Shown one piece after another: positions 36,624-45,661 of a stretch of 64,000 bases of DNA. The stretch spans positions 1 to 64,000 of the forward strand of contig NZ_LGDG01000231.1 of the NCBI RefSeq assembly GCF_001279775.1, written 5' to 3'. This DNA is from Streptomyces sp. MMG1533. Its GTDB lineage: Bacteria; Actinomycetota; Actinomycetes; Streptomycetales; Streptomycetaceae. Position numbers and translations under genes: made by a program. The notes below the pieces were generated by a model, which did no database searches, was not told the DNA's origin, and saw only the letters and a list, made by a program, of their open reading frames with translations. Every line of letters starts with the position of its first letter. Position 1 is the stretch's first letter.

Positions 36624-38996
36624 TCAGCGCCGGCCCTTCTTGGGGTCGACGAGCCCCGCCTTGCGCAGGGCGTCGGCCATCGCGCTGTTGGCGGGCGGCG
36701 GAGCCTGGCGCGAGCCGCCGCCGCCACCGCCCCGGTTCTGCCGCTGCTGCGGCGGGCGTCCGCCCCGCTGCCGACGCTCGCCGCCGCCCGCGGCCGGCTG
36801 CCGCTCCTTGGGGGCCGCCTCGTCGTCGAGGCGGAGCGTCAGCGAGATCCGCTTGCGCGGGATGTCGACGTCCAGCACCTTCACCTTGACGATGTCGCCC
36901 GGCTTCACCACGTCCCGCGGGTCCTTGACGAACGTCTTCGACATCGCGGAGACGTGCACCAGGCCGTCCTGGTGGACGCCGACGTCCACGAACGCCCCGA
37001 AGGCCGCCACGTTCGTGACCACGCCCTCGAGGATCATCCCGGAGGACAGGTCGGAGATCTTCTCGACTCCCTCCTTGAAGGTGGCCGTCTTGAACGCGGG
37101 CCGAGGGTCGCGCCCCGGCTTCTCCAGCTCCTTGAGGATGTCGGTCACCGTCGGCAGACCGAACGTCTCGTCGACGAAGTCCTGCGGCTTCAGCGAGCGC
37201 AGCACACCGGTGTTGCCGACGAGCGACGCCACTTCCTGGCCCGCGGTCTTCACCATCCGCCGTACGACGGGATACGCCTCCGGGTGCACGCTGGACGCGT
37301 CGAGCGGGTCGTCGCCCTCGCGGATCCGAAGGAAGCCCGCGCACTGCTCGTACGCCTTGGGGCCCAGCCGTGCCACCCCCTTGAGCTGCGCGCGGGACTT
37401 GAACGGGCCGTTCGTGTCCCGGTGCGCCACGATGTTCTCGGCGAGCCCGGACGAGATGCCGGAGACCCGGGCGAGCAGGGGCGCGGACGCGGTGTTCACA
37501 TCGACACCCACGCCGTTCACACAGTCCTCCACCACCGCGTCCAGCGAACGCGACAGCTTCACCTCGGACAGGTCGTGCTGGTACTGGCCGACACCGATGG
37601 ACTTCGGGTCGATCTTCACCAGCTCGGCCAGCGGGTCCTGCAGCCGCCGGGCGATGGAGACCGCGCCGCGCAGCGACACGTCCATGTCCGGCAGTTCCTG
37701 CGAGGCGAACGCGGAGGCCGAGTACACGGAGGCGCCCGCCTCCGACACCATCACCTTGGTGAGGTTCAACTCGGGGTGCTTGGCGATCAGTTCACCGGCG
37801 AGCTTGTCGGTCTCCCGGGACGCCGTGCCGTTGCCGATGGCGACCAGCTCGACCGCGTGCTCCTTCGAGAGGCGGGCCAGCTTGGCGATCGCCTCGTCCC
37901 ACTTGTTCGCCGGGACATGCGGGTGGATGACGTCCGTCGCCACCACCTTGCCGGTCGCGTCGACCACGGCGACCTTGACGCCGGTACGGAAACCGGGGTC
38001 CAGCCCCAGTGTCGCGCGCGTGCCGGCCGGGGCGGCGAGCAGCAGGTCGCGGAGGTTCGACGCGAAGACGTTGACGGCCTCGTCCTCGGCGGCCGTCCGC
38101 AGCCGCAGCCTGAGGTCGATGCCGAGGTGCACGAGCAGACGGGTGCGCCAGGCCCAACGGACCGTGTCCTGCAGCCACTTGTCGGCCGGACGGCCCCGGT
38201 CGGTGATCCCGAACCGGTGCGCCACCATCCCCTCGTACGAGGAAGGCCCCTCCGTCGCCTCCTCGGGTTCCAGGACGAGGTCGAGGACGTCCTCCTTCTC
38301 GCCGCGCAGCATCGCGAGGATGCGGTGCGAGGGCAGCTCGGTGAACGGCTCGGCGAAGTCGAAGTAGTCGGCGAACTTGGCGCCCGCCTCCTCCTTGCCC
38401 TCCCGCACCTTGGCGGCCAGCCGCCCGCGCACCCACATCCGCTCGCGCAGTTCACCGATCAGGTCGGCGTCCTCCGAGAACCGCTCGGTGAGGATCGCCC
38501 GGGCGCCGTCGAGAGCCGCCTGCGGATCGGCGACACCCTTGTCGGCGTCGACGAAAGCGGCGGCCGCGGCGAACGGATCCACGCTCGGATCGCTGAGCAG
38601 CCCTTCCGCCAGCGGCTCGAGACCGGCCTCGCGCGCGATCTGCGCCTTGGTGCGCCGCTTCGGCTTGAACGGCAGGTAGATGTCCTCCAGCCGCGCCTTG
38701 GTCTCGGCACCGCGGATCCGCGCCTCGAGCTCGGGCGTCAGCTTGCCCTGCTCGCGCACCGATTCCAGGATCGCCGTCCGCCGCTCCTCCAGCTCCCGCA
38801 GATAGCGCAACCGTTCCTCGAGCGTGCGCAGCTGCGCGTCGTCGAGCATCTCGGTCGCTTCCTTGCGGTAGCGGGCGATGAAGGGCACCGTCGAACCGCC
38901 GTCGAGCAGTTCCACGGCAGCCCTGACCTGCCGCTCCCGTACGCCGAGTTCCTCGGCGATCCTGCCTTCGATCGACCCTGCGAGGGGTGTCGTCAC
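36624..38996 (-). CDS. tex: Tex-family RNA-binding transcription accessory protein
   Basis: 790 residues from GTG 38996 (a longer frame to 39050 is possible but begins with sequence outside the family). Domains in order: Tex N-terminal HTH-like region ([33 protein letters not shown]), YqgF/RuvC-like domain ([17 protein letters not shown]...), helix-hairpin-helix motifs ([22 protein letters not shown], ...[18 protein letters not shown]), S1 RNA-binding domain ([33 protein letters not shown]) and a Streptomyces-type R/G/P/Q-rich tail of about 55 residues. Tex binds nucleic acid and supports transcription and translation in the cytosol. Confidence 0.95.
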   Translation of the reverse strand: MTTPLAGSIEGRIAEELGVRERQVRAAVELLDGGSTVPFIARYRKEATEMLDDAQLRTLEERLRYLRELEERRTAILESVREQGKLTPELEARIRGAETKARLEDIYLPFKPKRRTKAQIAREAGLEPLAEGLLSDPSVDPFAAAAAFVDADKGVADPQAALDGARAILTERFSEDADLIGELRERMWVRGRLAAKVREGKEEAGAKFADYFDFAEPFTELPSHRILAMLRGEKEDVLDLVLEPEEATEGPSSYEGMVAHRFGITDRGRPADKWLQDTVRWAWRTRLLVHLGIDLRLRLRTAAEDEAVNVFASNLRDLLLAAPAGTRATLGLDPGFRTGVKVAVVDATGKVVATDVIHPHVPANKWDEAIAKLARLSKEHAVELVAIGNGTASRETDKLAGELIAKHPELNLTKVMVSEAGASVYSASAFASQELPDMDVSLRGAVSIARRLQDPLAELVKIDPKSIGVGQYQHDLSEVKLSRSLDAVVEDCVNGVGVDVNTASAPLLARVSGISSGLAENIVAHRDTNGPFKSRAQLKGVARLGPKAYEQCAGFLRIREGDDPLDASSVHPEAYPVVRRMVKTAGQEVASLVGNTGVLRSLKPQDFVDETFGLPTVTDILKELEKPGRDPRPAFKTATFKEGVEKISDLSSGMILEGVVTNVAAFGAFVDVGVHQDGLVHVSAMSKTFVKDPRDVVKPGDIVKVKVLDVDIPRKRISLTLRLDDEAAPKERQPAAGGGERRQRGGRPPQQRQNRGGGGGGSRQAPPPANSAMADALRKAGLVDPKKGRR

Positions 38997-39092
38997 GATC
39001 CCGTACCGCCTTCTCCACTGAGGTTGCGCGGCAATTGTGGCAGGTGACACCGACAGTCGGGGATCAGGGCGGCAACCCGGCGGGGCGGGCCG

Positions 39093-39224
39093 TCAGGCCC
39101 GGCGGCTGCGCGTCGAACCCGAGGCACCCCCGAAGAGGCGGGCCAGAGCCCTGAAGGGCAGCGTCACGACGGTGGCGATGGCACCACCGATCTGGCGCAG
39201 AACGTCTGCGATCGCACGGAACAC
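39093..39224 (-). CDS. LPFR-motif small protein
   Basis: 43 residues, GTG 39224 with AAGGGG 7 bases upstream. It is short: VFRAIADVLRQIGGAIATVVTLPFRALARLFGG then a basic S/T/R tail. The LPFR motif in the middle of an amphipathic/hydrophobic helix defines a family of short conserved actinobacterial proteins. Probably membrane-associated. Function unknown. It lies 96 bp upstream of tex on the same strand. Confidence 0.75.
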   Translation of the reverse strand: MFRAIADVLRQIGGAIATVVTLPFRALARLFGGASGSTRSRRA

Positions 39225-39373
39225 GTGATTCCCCTTTCCTCTCCCGACACCGTGGCCGGGACGGCCGAGTACCTCGGAGATCGCCGCCCATGCGCGCGAC
39301 TCCACGTCCGATGGCAGTAAAGGTGGGTTACTCGTCATTGCAGCCAGCCGGCCGTCGGCGAAGAATCGGCCGC

Positions 39374-40333
39374 ATGCCGCAGCGAACCGTCCTCGTCGTC
39401 CTCTTCGACGGCGTCCAGAGCCTGGACGTCTCCGGCCCCGTCGAGGTCTTCGCCGGGGCCGAGACGTGCGCCCCGGGCACGTACCGCGTCCGCACGGCCT
39501 CCGTGGACGGCGCTCCGGTGCGCACCTCCAGCGGCCTGACCCTCGTACCGGACGAGACCCTCACCGGTACACCCCGCCCGCACACCCTTCTCGTCCCGGG
39601 CGGCCAGGGCACCCGCACCCCCGACCCGCGCCTGACCGCCTGGCTGCGCGAGCACGGCCCGCGCGCGCGGCGCCTCGTCTCCGTCTGCACCGGCGCGATC
39701 CTGCTCGCCGAGGCGGGCCTGCTGGACGGCCGCCGCGCCACCACCCACTGGGCGTACTGCGACACACTCGCCCGCGACCACCCCGCCATCGAGGTAGACC
39801 CGGCCCCCATCTACGTACGGGACGGGCACGTCTTCACCTCGGCGGGCGTCACCTCCGGCATCGACCTCGCCCTGGCCCTCGTCGAGGAGGACCTGGGCCG
39901 GGACGTGGCGCTCATCGTCGCCCGTCACCTGGTCGTCTTCCTGCGCAGGCCCGGAAACCAGGCCCAGTTCAGCGCCCAGCTGGCTGCCCAGACCGCCCGG
40001 CGCGAACCGCTGCGCGATGTCCAGCAGTGGATCACCGAGCATCCCGCCGGCGACCTGAGCGTCGAGTCGCTCGCCGAACGCGCCCGCCTGTCACCCCGCC
40101 ACTTCGCCCGCGCCTTCCGCGCCGAGACCGGCATGACGCCCGGCCGCTACGTGGACCGCGTCCGCCTCGAACACGCCCGCCGCCTCCTGGAGGACACCGG
40201 CGACGGAGTCGAGGAGATCTCCCGGGCCAGCGGCTACGGCACCCCCGAGGCCATGCGCCGCGCCTTCCTCAAGGCGCTCGGCGCGGCCCCGGCGGAGTAC
40301 CGCCGCCGGTTCAGCCCCGCACCCGCCCGCTGA
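39374..40333 (+). CDS. GlxA-family regulator (DJ-1/PfpI domain plus AraC HTH)
   Basis: 319 residues, ATG 39374. Residues 1-185: DJ-1/PfpI-like domain (VLVVLFDGVQSLDVSGPVEVF, LLVPGGQGT, the elbow SVCTGAILLAEAGLL with its Cys, ATTHWAY). Residues about 215-315: two AraC-type helix-turn-helix motifs (LSVESLAERARLSPRHFARAFRAETGMTP, and IEEISRASGYGTPEAMRRAFLKALG). GlxA-type regulators sense small molecules through the DJ-1 domain. The next gene, 10 bp away, is a stand-alone DJ-1/PfpI protein, a likely target or partner. Confidence 0.93.
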   Translation: MPQRTVLVVLFDGVQSLDVSGPVEVFAGAETCAPGTYRVRTASVDGAPVRTSSGLTLVPDETLTGTPRPHTLLVPGGQGTRTPDPRLTAWLREHGPRARRLVSVCTGAILLAEAGLLDGRRATTHWAYCDTLARDHPAIEVDPAPIYVRDGHVFTSAGVTSGIDLALALVEEDLGRDVALIVARHLVVFLRRPGNQAQFSAQLAAQTARREPLRDVQQWITEHPAGDLSVESLAERARLSPRHFARAFRAETGMTPGRYVDRVRLEHARRLLEDTGDGVEEISRASGYGTPEAMRRAFLKALGAAPAEYRRRFSPAPAR

Positions 40334-40343
40334 AAGGAAACAG

Positions 40344-40979
40344 ATGCAGATCGCCATCGTCCTCTTCGAGCGCTTCACCGCCCTGGACGCCGTCGGCCCG
40401 TACGAGACGCTGGGCCGCCTCCCGGACGCGGAGACCGTCTTCGTCGCCGAGCGGACCGGCCCCGTGCGCACCGAAACCGGGAACCTCGCCCTCACCGCCG
40501 ACCGGACGCTCGCCGAGGTGCCGAGCCCCGACATCGTGGTCGTGCCCGGCGGTCCCGGCCAGACCCCGCAGATGGAGAACGACACCCTGCTGGACTGGCT
40601 GCGCACCGCCGACGCCACCAGCACCTGGACGACCTCCGTGTGCTCCGGCTCCCTGCTGCTCGCCGCCGCCGGACTCCTCGAGGGGCGCCGAGCGACCTCC
40701 CACTGGCTGGCGCTCGACTTCCTGAAGCGGTTCGGGGCCGAGCCGACGGGGGAGCGGGTCGTCTTCGACGGCAAGTACGTCACCGCGGCCGGCGTCTCCG
40801 CCGGCATCGACATGGGCCTGACCCTGCTCGGCAGGATCGCGGGCGACGAACACGCGCAGGCCGTACAGCTGTTGACGGAGTACGACCCGCAGCCGCCCTA
40901 CGACGCCGGATCCCCGGACAAGGCCCCGGCGCACCTCGTCGAGGAGTTCCGCGGCAAGAGCCGTTTCATCCTGACGTAG
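40344..40979 (+). CDS. DJ-1/PfpI family protein
   Basis: 211 residues, ATG 40344, GAAAGGA upstream. MQIAIVLFERFTALDAVGPYE, VVVPGGPGQTPQ and the nucleophile elbow TSVCSGSLLLAAAGLLEGRRATSHW are the pattern of the DJ-1/PfpI family members related to isocyanide hydratase and glyoxalase III. The Cys in VCSGS is the likely nucleophile. Cytosolic. It forms an operon with the GlxA-type regulator. Its end overlaps the convergent enoyl-CoA hydratase gene by 14 bp. Confidence 0.92.
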   Translation: MQIAIVLFERFTALDAVGPYETLGRLPDAETVFVAERTGPVRTETGNLALTADRTLAEVPSPDIVVVPGGPGQTPQMENDTLLDWLRTADATSTWTTSVCSGSLLLAAAGLLEGRRATSHWLALDFLKRFGAEPTGERVVFDGKYVTAAGVSAGIDMGLTLLGRIAGDEHAQAVQLLTEYDPQPPYDAGSPDKAPAHLVEEFRGKSRFILT

Positions 40980-41721
40980 GCACGTTCCATGTGAAGCGTG
41001 GCTGTCTGCGCTCCAGGAACGCGGCGACGCCCTCCGAGGTGTCGCCGCTGCCGCGCGCCTGTTCGGTCCAGTACGCGTCGCGGTCCGTACGTCCGTTCGC
41101 GTACTCCTTCGCCGCGGCCTGCGTCAGCTGCGAGCGGGACACCAGGATCCGCGTGAACTCCGCGACGCGCTTGGCGAGTTCGCCCTCGGGCAGCACCTCG
41201 TCCACCAGGCCGGTGCGCAGCGCCCGTTCCGCGCCGATCAACTCGCCCGAGAACAGCAGGTACTTGGCGGCAGCCGGGCCCACCAACGACACCAACCGCC
41301 GGGTGGAGGAGGCCGGATACACGATTCCGAGCTTCGCCGGAGTCACCCCGAACAGCGCGCCCTCCTCGGCGAACCGCAGATCGCAGGCCGCCGCGAGCTG
41401 TGACCCGCCGCCCACACAGTGACCGCGGACCGCCGCGAGCGTCGGCTTCGGGAAGCCGGCGAGGGCCTCTTCGGCACGCACGGCCAGTGTCTGCGCCTCC
41501 TCCGGAGACCCCCGTAGCGTGGAGATGTCGGCCCCCGCGCAGAACGTCCCGCCCTCACCGGTCAGCACCAGCGCCCGTACGTCGGGATCGGCGGCCAGCG
41601 CCTGGAGCAGCGGCGGCAGCGCGCGCCACATCGCGGCCGTCATGGCGTTGCGCTTGGCCGGATGGTGGACGACGACGGTGGCGACCGAGTCGGTGACGGT
41701 GTGCAGCAGCTGCGGCTCCAT
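40966..41721 (-). CDS. Enoyl-CoA hydratase/isomerase family protein
   Basis: 251 residues, ATG 41721 (the longer frame to 41868 has no family sequence). Crotonase fold: HHPAKRNAMT, oxyanion loop GTFCAGADISTLRG, AAVRGHCVGGGSQLAAACDLRFAEEGALFGVTPAKLGIVYP. Position of the two Glu residues of classical hydratases: the first corresponds to S-Q (GGGSQLA, so Ser/Gln in place of Glu) and the second to the K-L-G-I-V region, so it is a crotonase-type enzyme of uncertain reaction rather than a proven hydratase. Single gene. A short leader or leaderless mRNA is likely because a TAGCAT -10-like hexamer lies close to the ATG. Confidence 0.9.
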   Translation of the reverse strand: MEPQLLHTVTDSVATVVVHHPAKRNAMTAAMWRALPPLLQALAADPDVRALVLTGEGGTFCAGADISTLRGSPEEAQTLAVRAEEALAGFPKPTLAAVRGHCVGGGSQLAAACDLRFAEEGALFGVTPAKLGIVYPASSTRRLVSLVGPAAAKYLLFSGELIGAERALRTGLVDEVLPEGELAKRVAEFTRILVSRSQLTQAAAKEYANGRTDRDAYWTEQARGSGDTSEGVAAFLERRQPRFTWNVPTSG

Positions 41722-41892
41722 GGGCCGGATGCTATCCGCCCAGGTGGACAGGCGATCAAGAGAGGTCGTGAGCGGCAGGCGGTACGCATCGCGCGCGGTG
41801 GCCGTCAAACCCGTACAACCCGAATAGTTCGCGAAGGCTGCGCGAGGGGGACAGGAGCGGTCCCACATCTGACGGTGTCATACGCCAACGGT

Positions 41893-41921
41893 CAGAAGTG
41901 CTCGATATCTGCTGACTTCTG
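41893..41921. promoter_or_regulatory. Inverted repeat before the RsbW-like gene
   Basis: CAGAAGT (41893-41899) and ACTTCTG (41915-41921) are exact reverse complements with centres 22 bp apart, two helical turns, about 50-70 bp upstream of the ATPase gene. A dimeric regulator or control of its own promoter is plausible. The rest of the 244-bp gap shows nothing clear. Confidence 0.5.
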
Positions 41922-41965
41922 TTCAGCTCTTCGGGGCGGAGCAGCTCGTTGCCAACACTCGAGAT

Positions 41966-42511
41966 GTGGTGACAATCGAGCGCAAGGGTGGCGACCGGAC
42001 AATGGAAGACCATGGGCGCGGGTCGGCCCCACGCCCAGCAGGCGGCACGGACGAGCCCCTCGACCCGAGGCCGCCGGATCCGTTGCCGTACGAGGGGGTG
42101 TGGCGGTTCACCGCTCCCGCCGTCGACGTCTCGGTCCCACAGGCGCGACATGCCGTACGGGACCTGCTGCACCGCCAGGGAGTGCCGGTCTCGGACGACC
42201 TCGTCCAGGGGCTGCTGCTGATCGTCTCGGAGCTGGTCACCAATGCGGTGAGGCATGCGGCGCTGCTTTCGCCGATGCTCGCCGTGGAGATCGCCGTCGG
42301 CGCGGAATGGGTGCGGGTGGCCGTGGAGGACAACCACCCCTACCGCCCGACCGCCCTGGAGGCCGACCACGGCCAGACCGGTGGCCGCGGACTCCTTCTG
42401 GTGCGCGAGATCACCAGGGAGGCGGGTGGGGTGTGCGACGTCGAGCACACCACGAGCGGCGGCAAGGTGATCTGGGTCGCCCTGCCGCTCAAGCCCGCGC
42501 GGGTGCCGTAG
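41966..42511 (+). CDS. RsbW-like anti-sigma/ATP-binding protein (GHKL fold)
   Basis: 181 residues if started at GTG 41966; GTG 41969 or ATG 42002 are alternatives, and no strong ribosome site decides. N-terminal 35 residues are proline-rich. The HATPase_c/RsbW features follow: V-PQARHAVRDLL, the N box LLIVSELVTNAVRHA, VAVEDNHP (G1-type DxxP) and TGGRGLLLVREI (G2). GHKL ATPases of this subclass in Streptomyces phosphorylate anti-anti-sigma factors or bind sigma factors. No partner sigma or anti-anti-sigma gene is adjacent. Cytosolic. Confidence 0.9.
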   Translation: MVTIERKGGDRTMEDHGRGSAPRPAGGTDEPLDPRPPDPLPYEGVWRFTAPAVDVSVPQARHAVRDLLHRQGVPVSDDLVQGLLLIVSELVTNAVRHAALLSPMLAVEIAVGAEWVRVAVEDNHPYRPTALEADHGQTGGRGLLLVREITREAGGVCDVEHTTSGGKVIWVALPLKPARVP

Positions 42512-42514
42512 GGC

Positions 42515-43108
42515 TCACCAGCCGGCGGACGCGCCCGTCAGCTCCCTGACCGCGGGTCGGGCCGCGTCCAGGACGGTCATGAACCAGGAGGAGAAGGTGT
42601 CCTTCTCGTGTCGCTCCGACAGCTCGGCGGGCGTCGCGAAGGCCGTCGCGCCGACCTCCTCCGGGTCCGGCCGCAGCGGGGACTGCACCAGCCCCACGAA
42701 GAGGTGGTTGTACTCCTGCTCGACCAGGCCCGAGGCCGGGTCGGGGTGGTTGTAGCGGACCGTGCCCGCCTCGGCGAGCAGCGACGGGGAGACACCGAGC
42801 TCCTCGTACGTCCGCCGGGCGGCCGCGGCGAAGGGCGCCTCACCGGGGTAGGGGTGGCCGCAGCAGGTGTTGGACCAGACGCCGGGGGAGTGGTACTTGC
42901 CCAGGGCACGCTGCTGGAGCAGCAGCCGGCCCCGCTCGTCGAAGAGGAACACCGAGAAGGCGCGGTGCAGCTGCCCCGGCGGCTGATGGGCGGCGAGCTT
43001 CTCCGCGGTGCCGATCGTCACACCGTTCTCGTCGACCAGTTCCAGCAAAATCGCGTCCACGGTGCCGTTCGACGAACTGTGCGTCGCGGTGGCAGGTGTG
43101 ATCGGCAT
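42515..43108 (-). CDS. idi: Isopentenyl-diphosphate delta-isomerase, type I
   Basis: 197 residues from ATG 43108, chosen because GAAGG stands six bases before it; ATG 43114 overlaps that site. It interconverts isopentenyl and dimethylallyl diphosphate. Features: the Nudix-like core with SNTCCGHPYPGE (catalytic Cys in C-C-G-H-P), AARRTYEELG and EQEYNHLFVG (metal-binding Glu). Divalent metal dependent, cytosolic. Within 10 kb of the hopanoid operon on this window, it should balance C5 units for squalene synthesis. Its 3' end converges on the RsbW-like gene 3 bp away. Confidence 0.95.
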   Translation of the reverse strand: MPITPATATHSSSNGTVDAILLELVDENGVTIGTAEKLAAHQPPGQLHRAFSVFLFDERGRLLLQQRALGKYHSPGVWSNTCCGHPYPGEAPFAAAARRTYEELGVSPSLLAEAGTVRYNHPDPASGLVEQEYNHLFVGLVQSPLRPDPEEVGATAFATPAELSERHEKDTFSSWFMTVLDAARPAVRELTGASAGW

Positions 43109-43295
43109 ACCCATCCTTCGCATTGGTCTTCGCGCCCCAAGTGTGCCGTACGAATCCGGCACTCCCGGCAGTTGATCGTGCCCGGCGCGGCGGCTGCGGA
43201 ACCGTTCGGGGCGGGGCTGTGAGCATGAGGACGCAGCCGCGCACCGGACCGATGCGTTCCGTCGGAACCCGTGTTTCAGGGGCCGTACCGGTGTG

Positions 43296-44246
43296 TCAGT
43301 GACACAGTCGCGCCTCGTGCTCCGCGTGCCCGCTCGGCTCCAGCTGGAAGGTGCAGTGCTCCACGTCGAAGTGGTGGCCGAGGCAGCCCTGGAGCTCGTG
43401 CAGCATCTTCTCGTGGCCGATCGCGCTCAGGACGTCGGAGCGCACGACCACGTGCGCGGACAGGACCGGCATCCCGGACGTGATCGTCCAGGCGTGCAGG
43501 TCGTGGACGTCCTCGACACCGTCCAGGGCGAGTATGTGGGCCCGAACCTCCGCGATGTCGACGTCCTTGGGGGCCGCCTCCAACAGCACGTCCAGGGTCT
43601 CGCGCAGCAGCTTCCAGGTGCGCGGCACGATCATCAGGCCGATCACGAGCGAGGCGATCGGGTCGGCGGCCTGCCAGCCGGTGGTGAGGATCACGACCGC
43701 CGAGATCAGCACCGCGACCGAGCCCAGTGCGTCCGCGGCCACCTCCAGGAACGCGCCGCGCACGTTCAGACTGTCCTTCTGTCCGCGCATCAGCAGCGAC
43801 AGCGAGATCATGTTCGCGACCAGACCGATCGCGCCGAACACGATGGTTAGCCCGCCCTCGGTCCCGGCGGGCGTCAGGAACCGGTGGACCGCCTCGTACA
43901 GGACGTATCCGCCGACCCCGAGCAGCAGCAGGCAGTTGGCGAGGGCGGCGAGGATCTCGGCGCGGGCCAGCCCGAAGGTGCGCCGATCGCTCGGCGGGAG
44001 GCTCCCGAAGTGGATCGCCAGAAGTGCCATGCCGAGGCCCAGCGCGTCGGTCGCCATGTGCGCCGCGTCGGCGACCAGCGCCAGCGAGTCGGCGACCACG
44101 CCTCCGATGATCTCGACCACCATGACGCCGAGCGTGATGGACAGCGCGACCCGCAGCCGCCCGCGGTACGCCGCGGTCGCCGTACCGCCGGCCGACGCAC
44201 CGTGCGTATGCCCGTGCGCGTGCCCGTGATCGTGCCCAGCCCCCAT
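43296..44246 (-). CDS. Cation diffusion facilitator (CzcD/ZntA-type metal exporter)
   Basis: 316 residues, ATG 44246. His-rich N-terminus (H-D-H-G-H-A-H-G-H-T-H-G) likely for metal capture, six membrane helices, D-S-L-A-L-V-A-D-A-A-H-M-A-T-D motif (TM2) and the matching A-A-D-A-L-G (TM5) with Asp/His metal ligands, and the C-terminal cytosolic domain of CDF proteins (DVEHCTFQLEPSGHAEHE). It exports Zn2+/Co2+ or similar ions by proton antiport. A G-rich/palindromic stretch precedes it (about 44280-44310) and may be metal-responsive. A terminator-like hairpin (44338-44370) separates it from galE. Confidence 0.93.
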   Translation of the reverse strand: MGAGHDHGHAHGHTHGASAGGTATAAYRGRLRVALSITLGVMVVEIIGGVVADSLALVADAAHMATDALGLGMALLAIHFGSLPPSDRRTFGLARAEILAALANCLLLLGVGGYVLYEAVHRFLTPAGTEGGLTIVFGAIGLVANMISLSLLMRGQKDSLNVRGAFLEVAADALGSVAVLISAVVILTTGWQAADPIASLVIGLMIVPRTWKLLRETLDVLLEAAPKDVDIAEVRAHILALDGVEDVHDLHAWTITSGMPVLSAHVVVRSDVLSAIGHEKMLHELQGCLGHHFDVEHCTFQLEPSGHAEHEARLCH

Positions 44247-44337
44247 GAAAGCGTCCTCCTGATGTTCCGCCCGGGATCACAGTGAACTACGGGTGGGGGG
44301 TATGGGGCAACGCGGCACTGAACACCGTTGTCATGTG

Positions 44338-44370
44338 CCCTGACCTGCAGAAACGATCCGCAGGTCAGGG
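44338..44370. terminator. 11-bp hairpin downstream of galE
   Basis: CCCTGACCTGC (44338-44348) and GCAGGTCAGGG (44360-44370) pair perfectly around an 11-base loop. It lies 33-65 bp after the galE stop (minus strand) and 92 bp before the CDF start, so it terminates galE. Confidence 0.65.
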
Positions 44371-44402
44371 CGTCGGCGATGCTTCGCCGGCCCGTTCGCG
44401 GC

Positions 44403-45374
44403 TCACCCGCCGTGGTGCCGCAGCCACCCCTGCCAGGCCGACTCGACCATCTCGCGCACCTCGCGCCGGGCCGTCCAGCCCAGCTCCTCGGCGGCCCGCG
44501 AGGCCGAGGCGACCGCGCGGGGCGCGTCTCCGGGGCGCCGGGCCTCGACGAGGGGCGGCCGTCGGTCCCCGCTCACCTCGCCGATGACCGTGATCAGTTC
44601 GCGTACGGATACGCCCTCGCCGCGACCGATGTTGACCGTCAGGTCACCGGGAGTGGTGGCTCCGGTCAGTCGCCGGGCCGCAGCGAGGTGGGCCTCGGCG
44701 AGATCGGCGACATGGATGTAGTCACGGATGCAGGTGCCGTCCGGCGTCGGATAGTCGTCGCCGAAGATCCGCGGAGCCTCGTCACGGGTGAGCCGGTCGA
44801 AGACCATGGGAACGATGTTGAAGACGCCCGTGTCCGCCAGCTCCGGCGCGGCCGCCCCGGCGACGTTGAAGTAGCGCAGGCACACGGTCGAGATCCCGTG
44901 CGCCCGGCCCGCCGCCCGCACCAGCCACTCCCCGGCGAGCTTGGTCTCGCCGTACGGGTTCACCGGGTCGCACGGAGTGTCCTCCGTGATCAGGTCCACG
45001 TCGGGGTTGCCGTACACGGCTGCCGAGGAGGAGAAGAGGAAGCGCTCGACACCGGCCTCGGCGACCGCCTCCAGGAGCGTGGCGAGACCGCCCACGTTCT
45101 CCCGGTAGTAGCGCGCCGGCTGCGCCACGGACTCGGCGACCTGCTTGCGCGCCGCGAGGTGCACCACACCCGTCACCCCGTGCTCGGCGCACACCCGCTT
45201 CAGCAGGTCCGCGTCCAGCGACGAGCCGTGGACGAGCGGGACGTGTGCCGGGAGCCGTGCGGGCACCCCGGTGGAGAGGTCGTCAAGGACGAGGACGCGC
45301 TCTTCGGCGTCGGTCATGGCCCGCGCCACATGTGCCCCGATGTACCCGGCACCGCCGGTGATCAGCCATGTCAT
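44403..45374 (-). CDS. galE: UDP-glucose 4-epimerase (GalE)
   Basis: 323 residues, ATG 45374. Extended SDR epimerase: N-terminal ITGGAGYIGAHV (NAD-binding), DDLSTG, VVHLAA-K, SSSAAVYGNP, PYGETKLAGEWLV with Y-x3-K catalytic pair, and RYFNVAGAA. It interconverts UDP-glucose and UDP-galactose with NAD, usually for cell-envelope sugars. It is transcribed away from the phosphoglycerol operon that starts at 45662. The two are divergent and could share control. A TAGGGT-like hexamer ends about 10 bases before the ATG, so the mRNA may be leaderless. Confidence 0.93.
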   Translation of the reverse strand: MTWLITGGAGYIGAHVARAMTDAEERVLVLDDLSTGVPARLPAHVPLVHGSSLDADLLKRVCAEHGVTGVVHLAARKQVAESVAQPARYYRENVGGLATLLEAVAEAGVERFLFSSSAAVYGNPDVDLITEDTPCDPVNPYGETKLAGEWLVRAAGRAHGISTVCLRYFNVAGAAAPELADTGVFNIVPMVFDRLTRDEAPRIFGDDYPTPDGTCIRDYIHVADLAEAHLAAARRLTGATTPGDLTVNIGRGEGVSVRELITVIGEVSGDRRPPLVEARRPGDAPRAVASASRAAEELGWTARREVREMVESAWQGWLRHHGG

Positions 45375-45661
45375 GGTCGCCCACCCTATGCCGAGGCTCC
45401 GACGCCGCGCGCAATGTCCTGTATGCCCGCTCTGGGGGCGCAGGTTTGTGGGCGGAGCCCGCAATCACCGATGATGATCGCGGCAAAGGCCGGTGGAGAC
45501 GGTGCTGATCTGCCCGTGAACGGGCGGTGAACACGGCCTTCCGGGGATCCGATAGCCTCTGCCGACATGCCGCCCGGCTGGTGCAGCCAGCCACGCCAAG
45601 GGGCGCCCCACCATGCACATGCCCGGCGCCCCCCGCGTCGGCACTCAGGGAGTGAGTTCGG

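Noticed and set aside
36524..36889. Small plus- and minus-strand frames at the tex C-terminal end
   Set aside because: They overlap the R/G/P-rich tail of Tex and have no ribosome site or family sequence.
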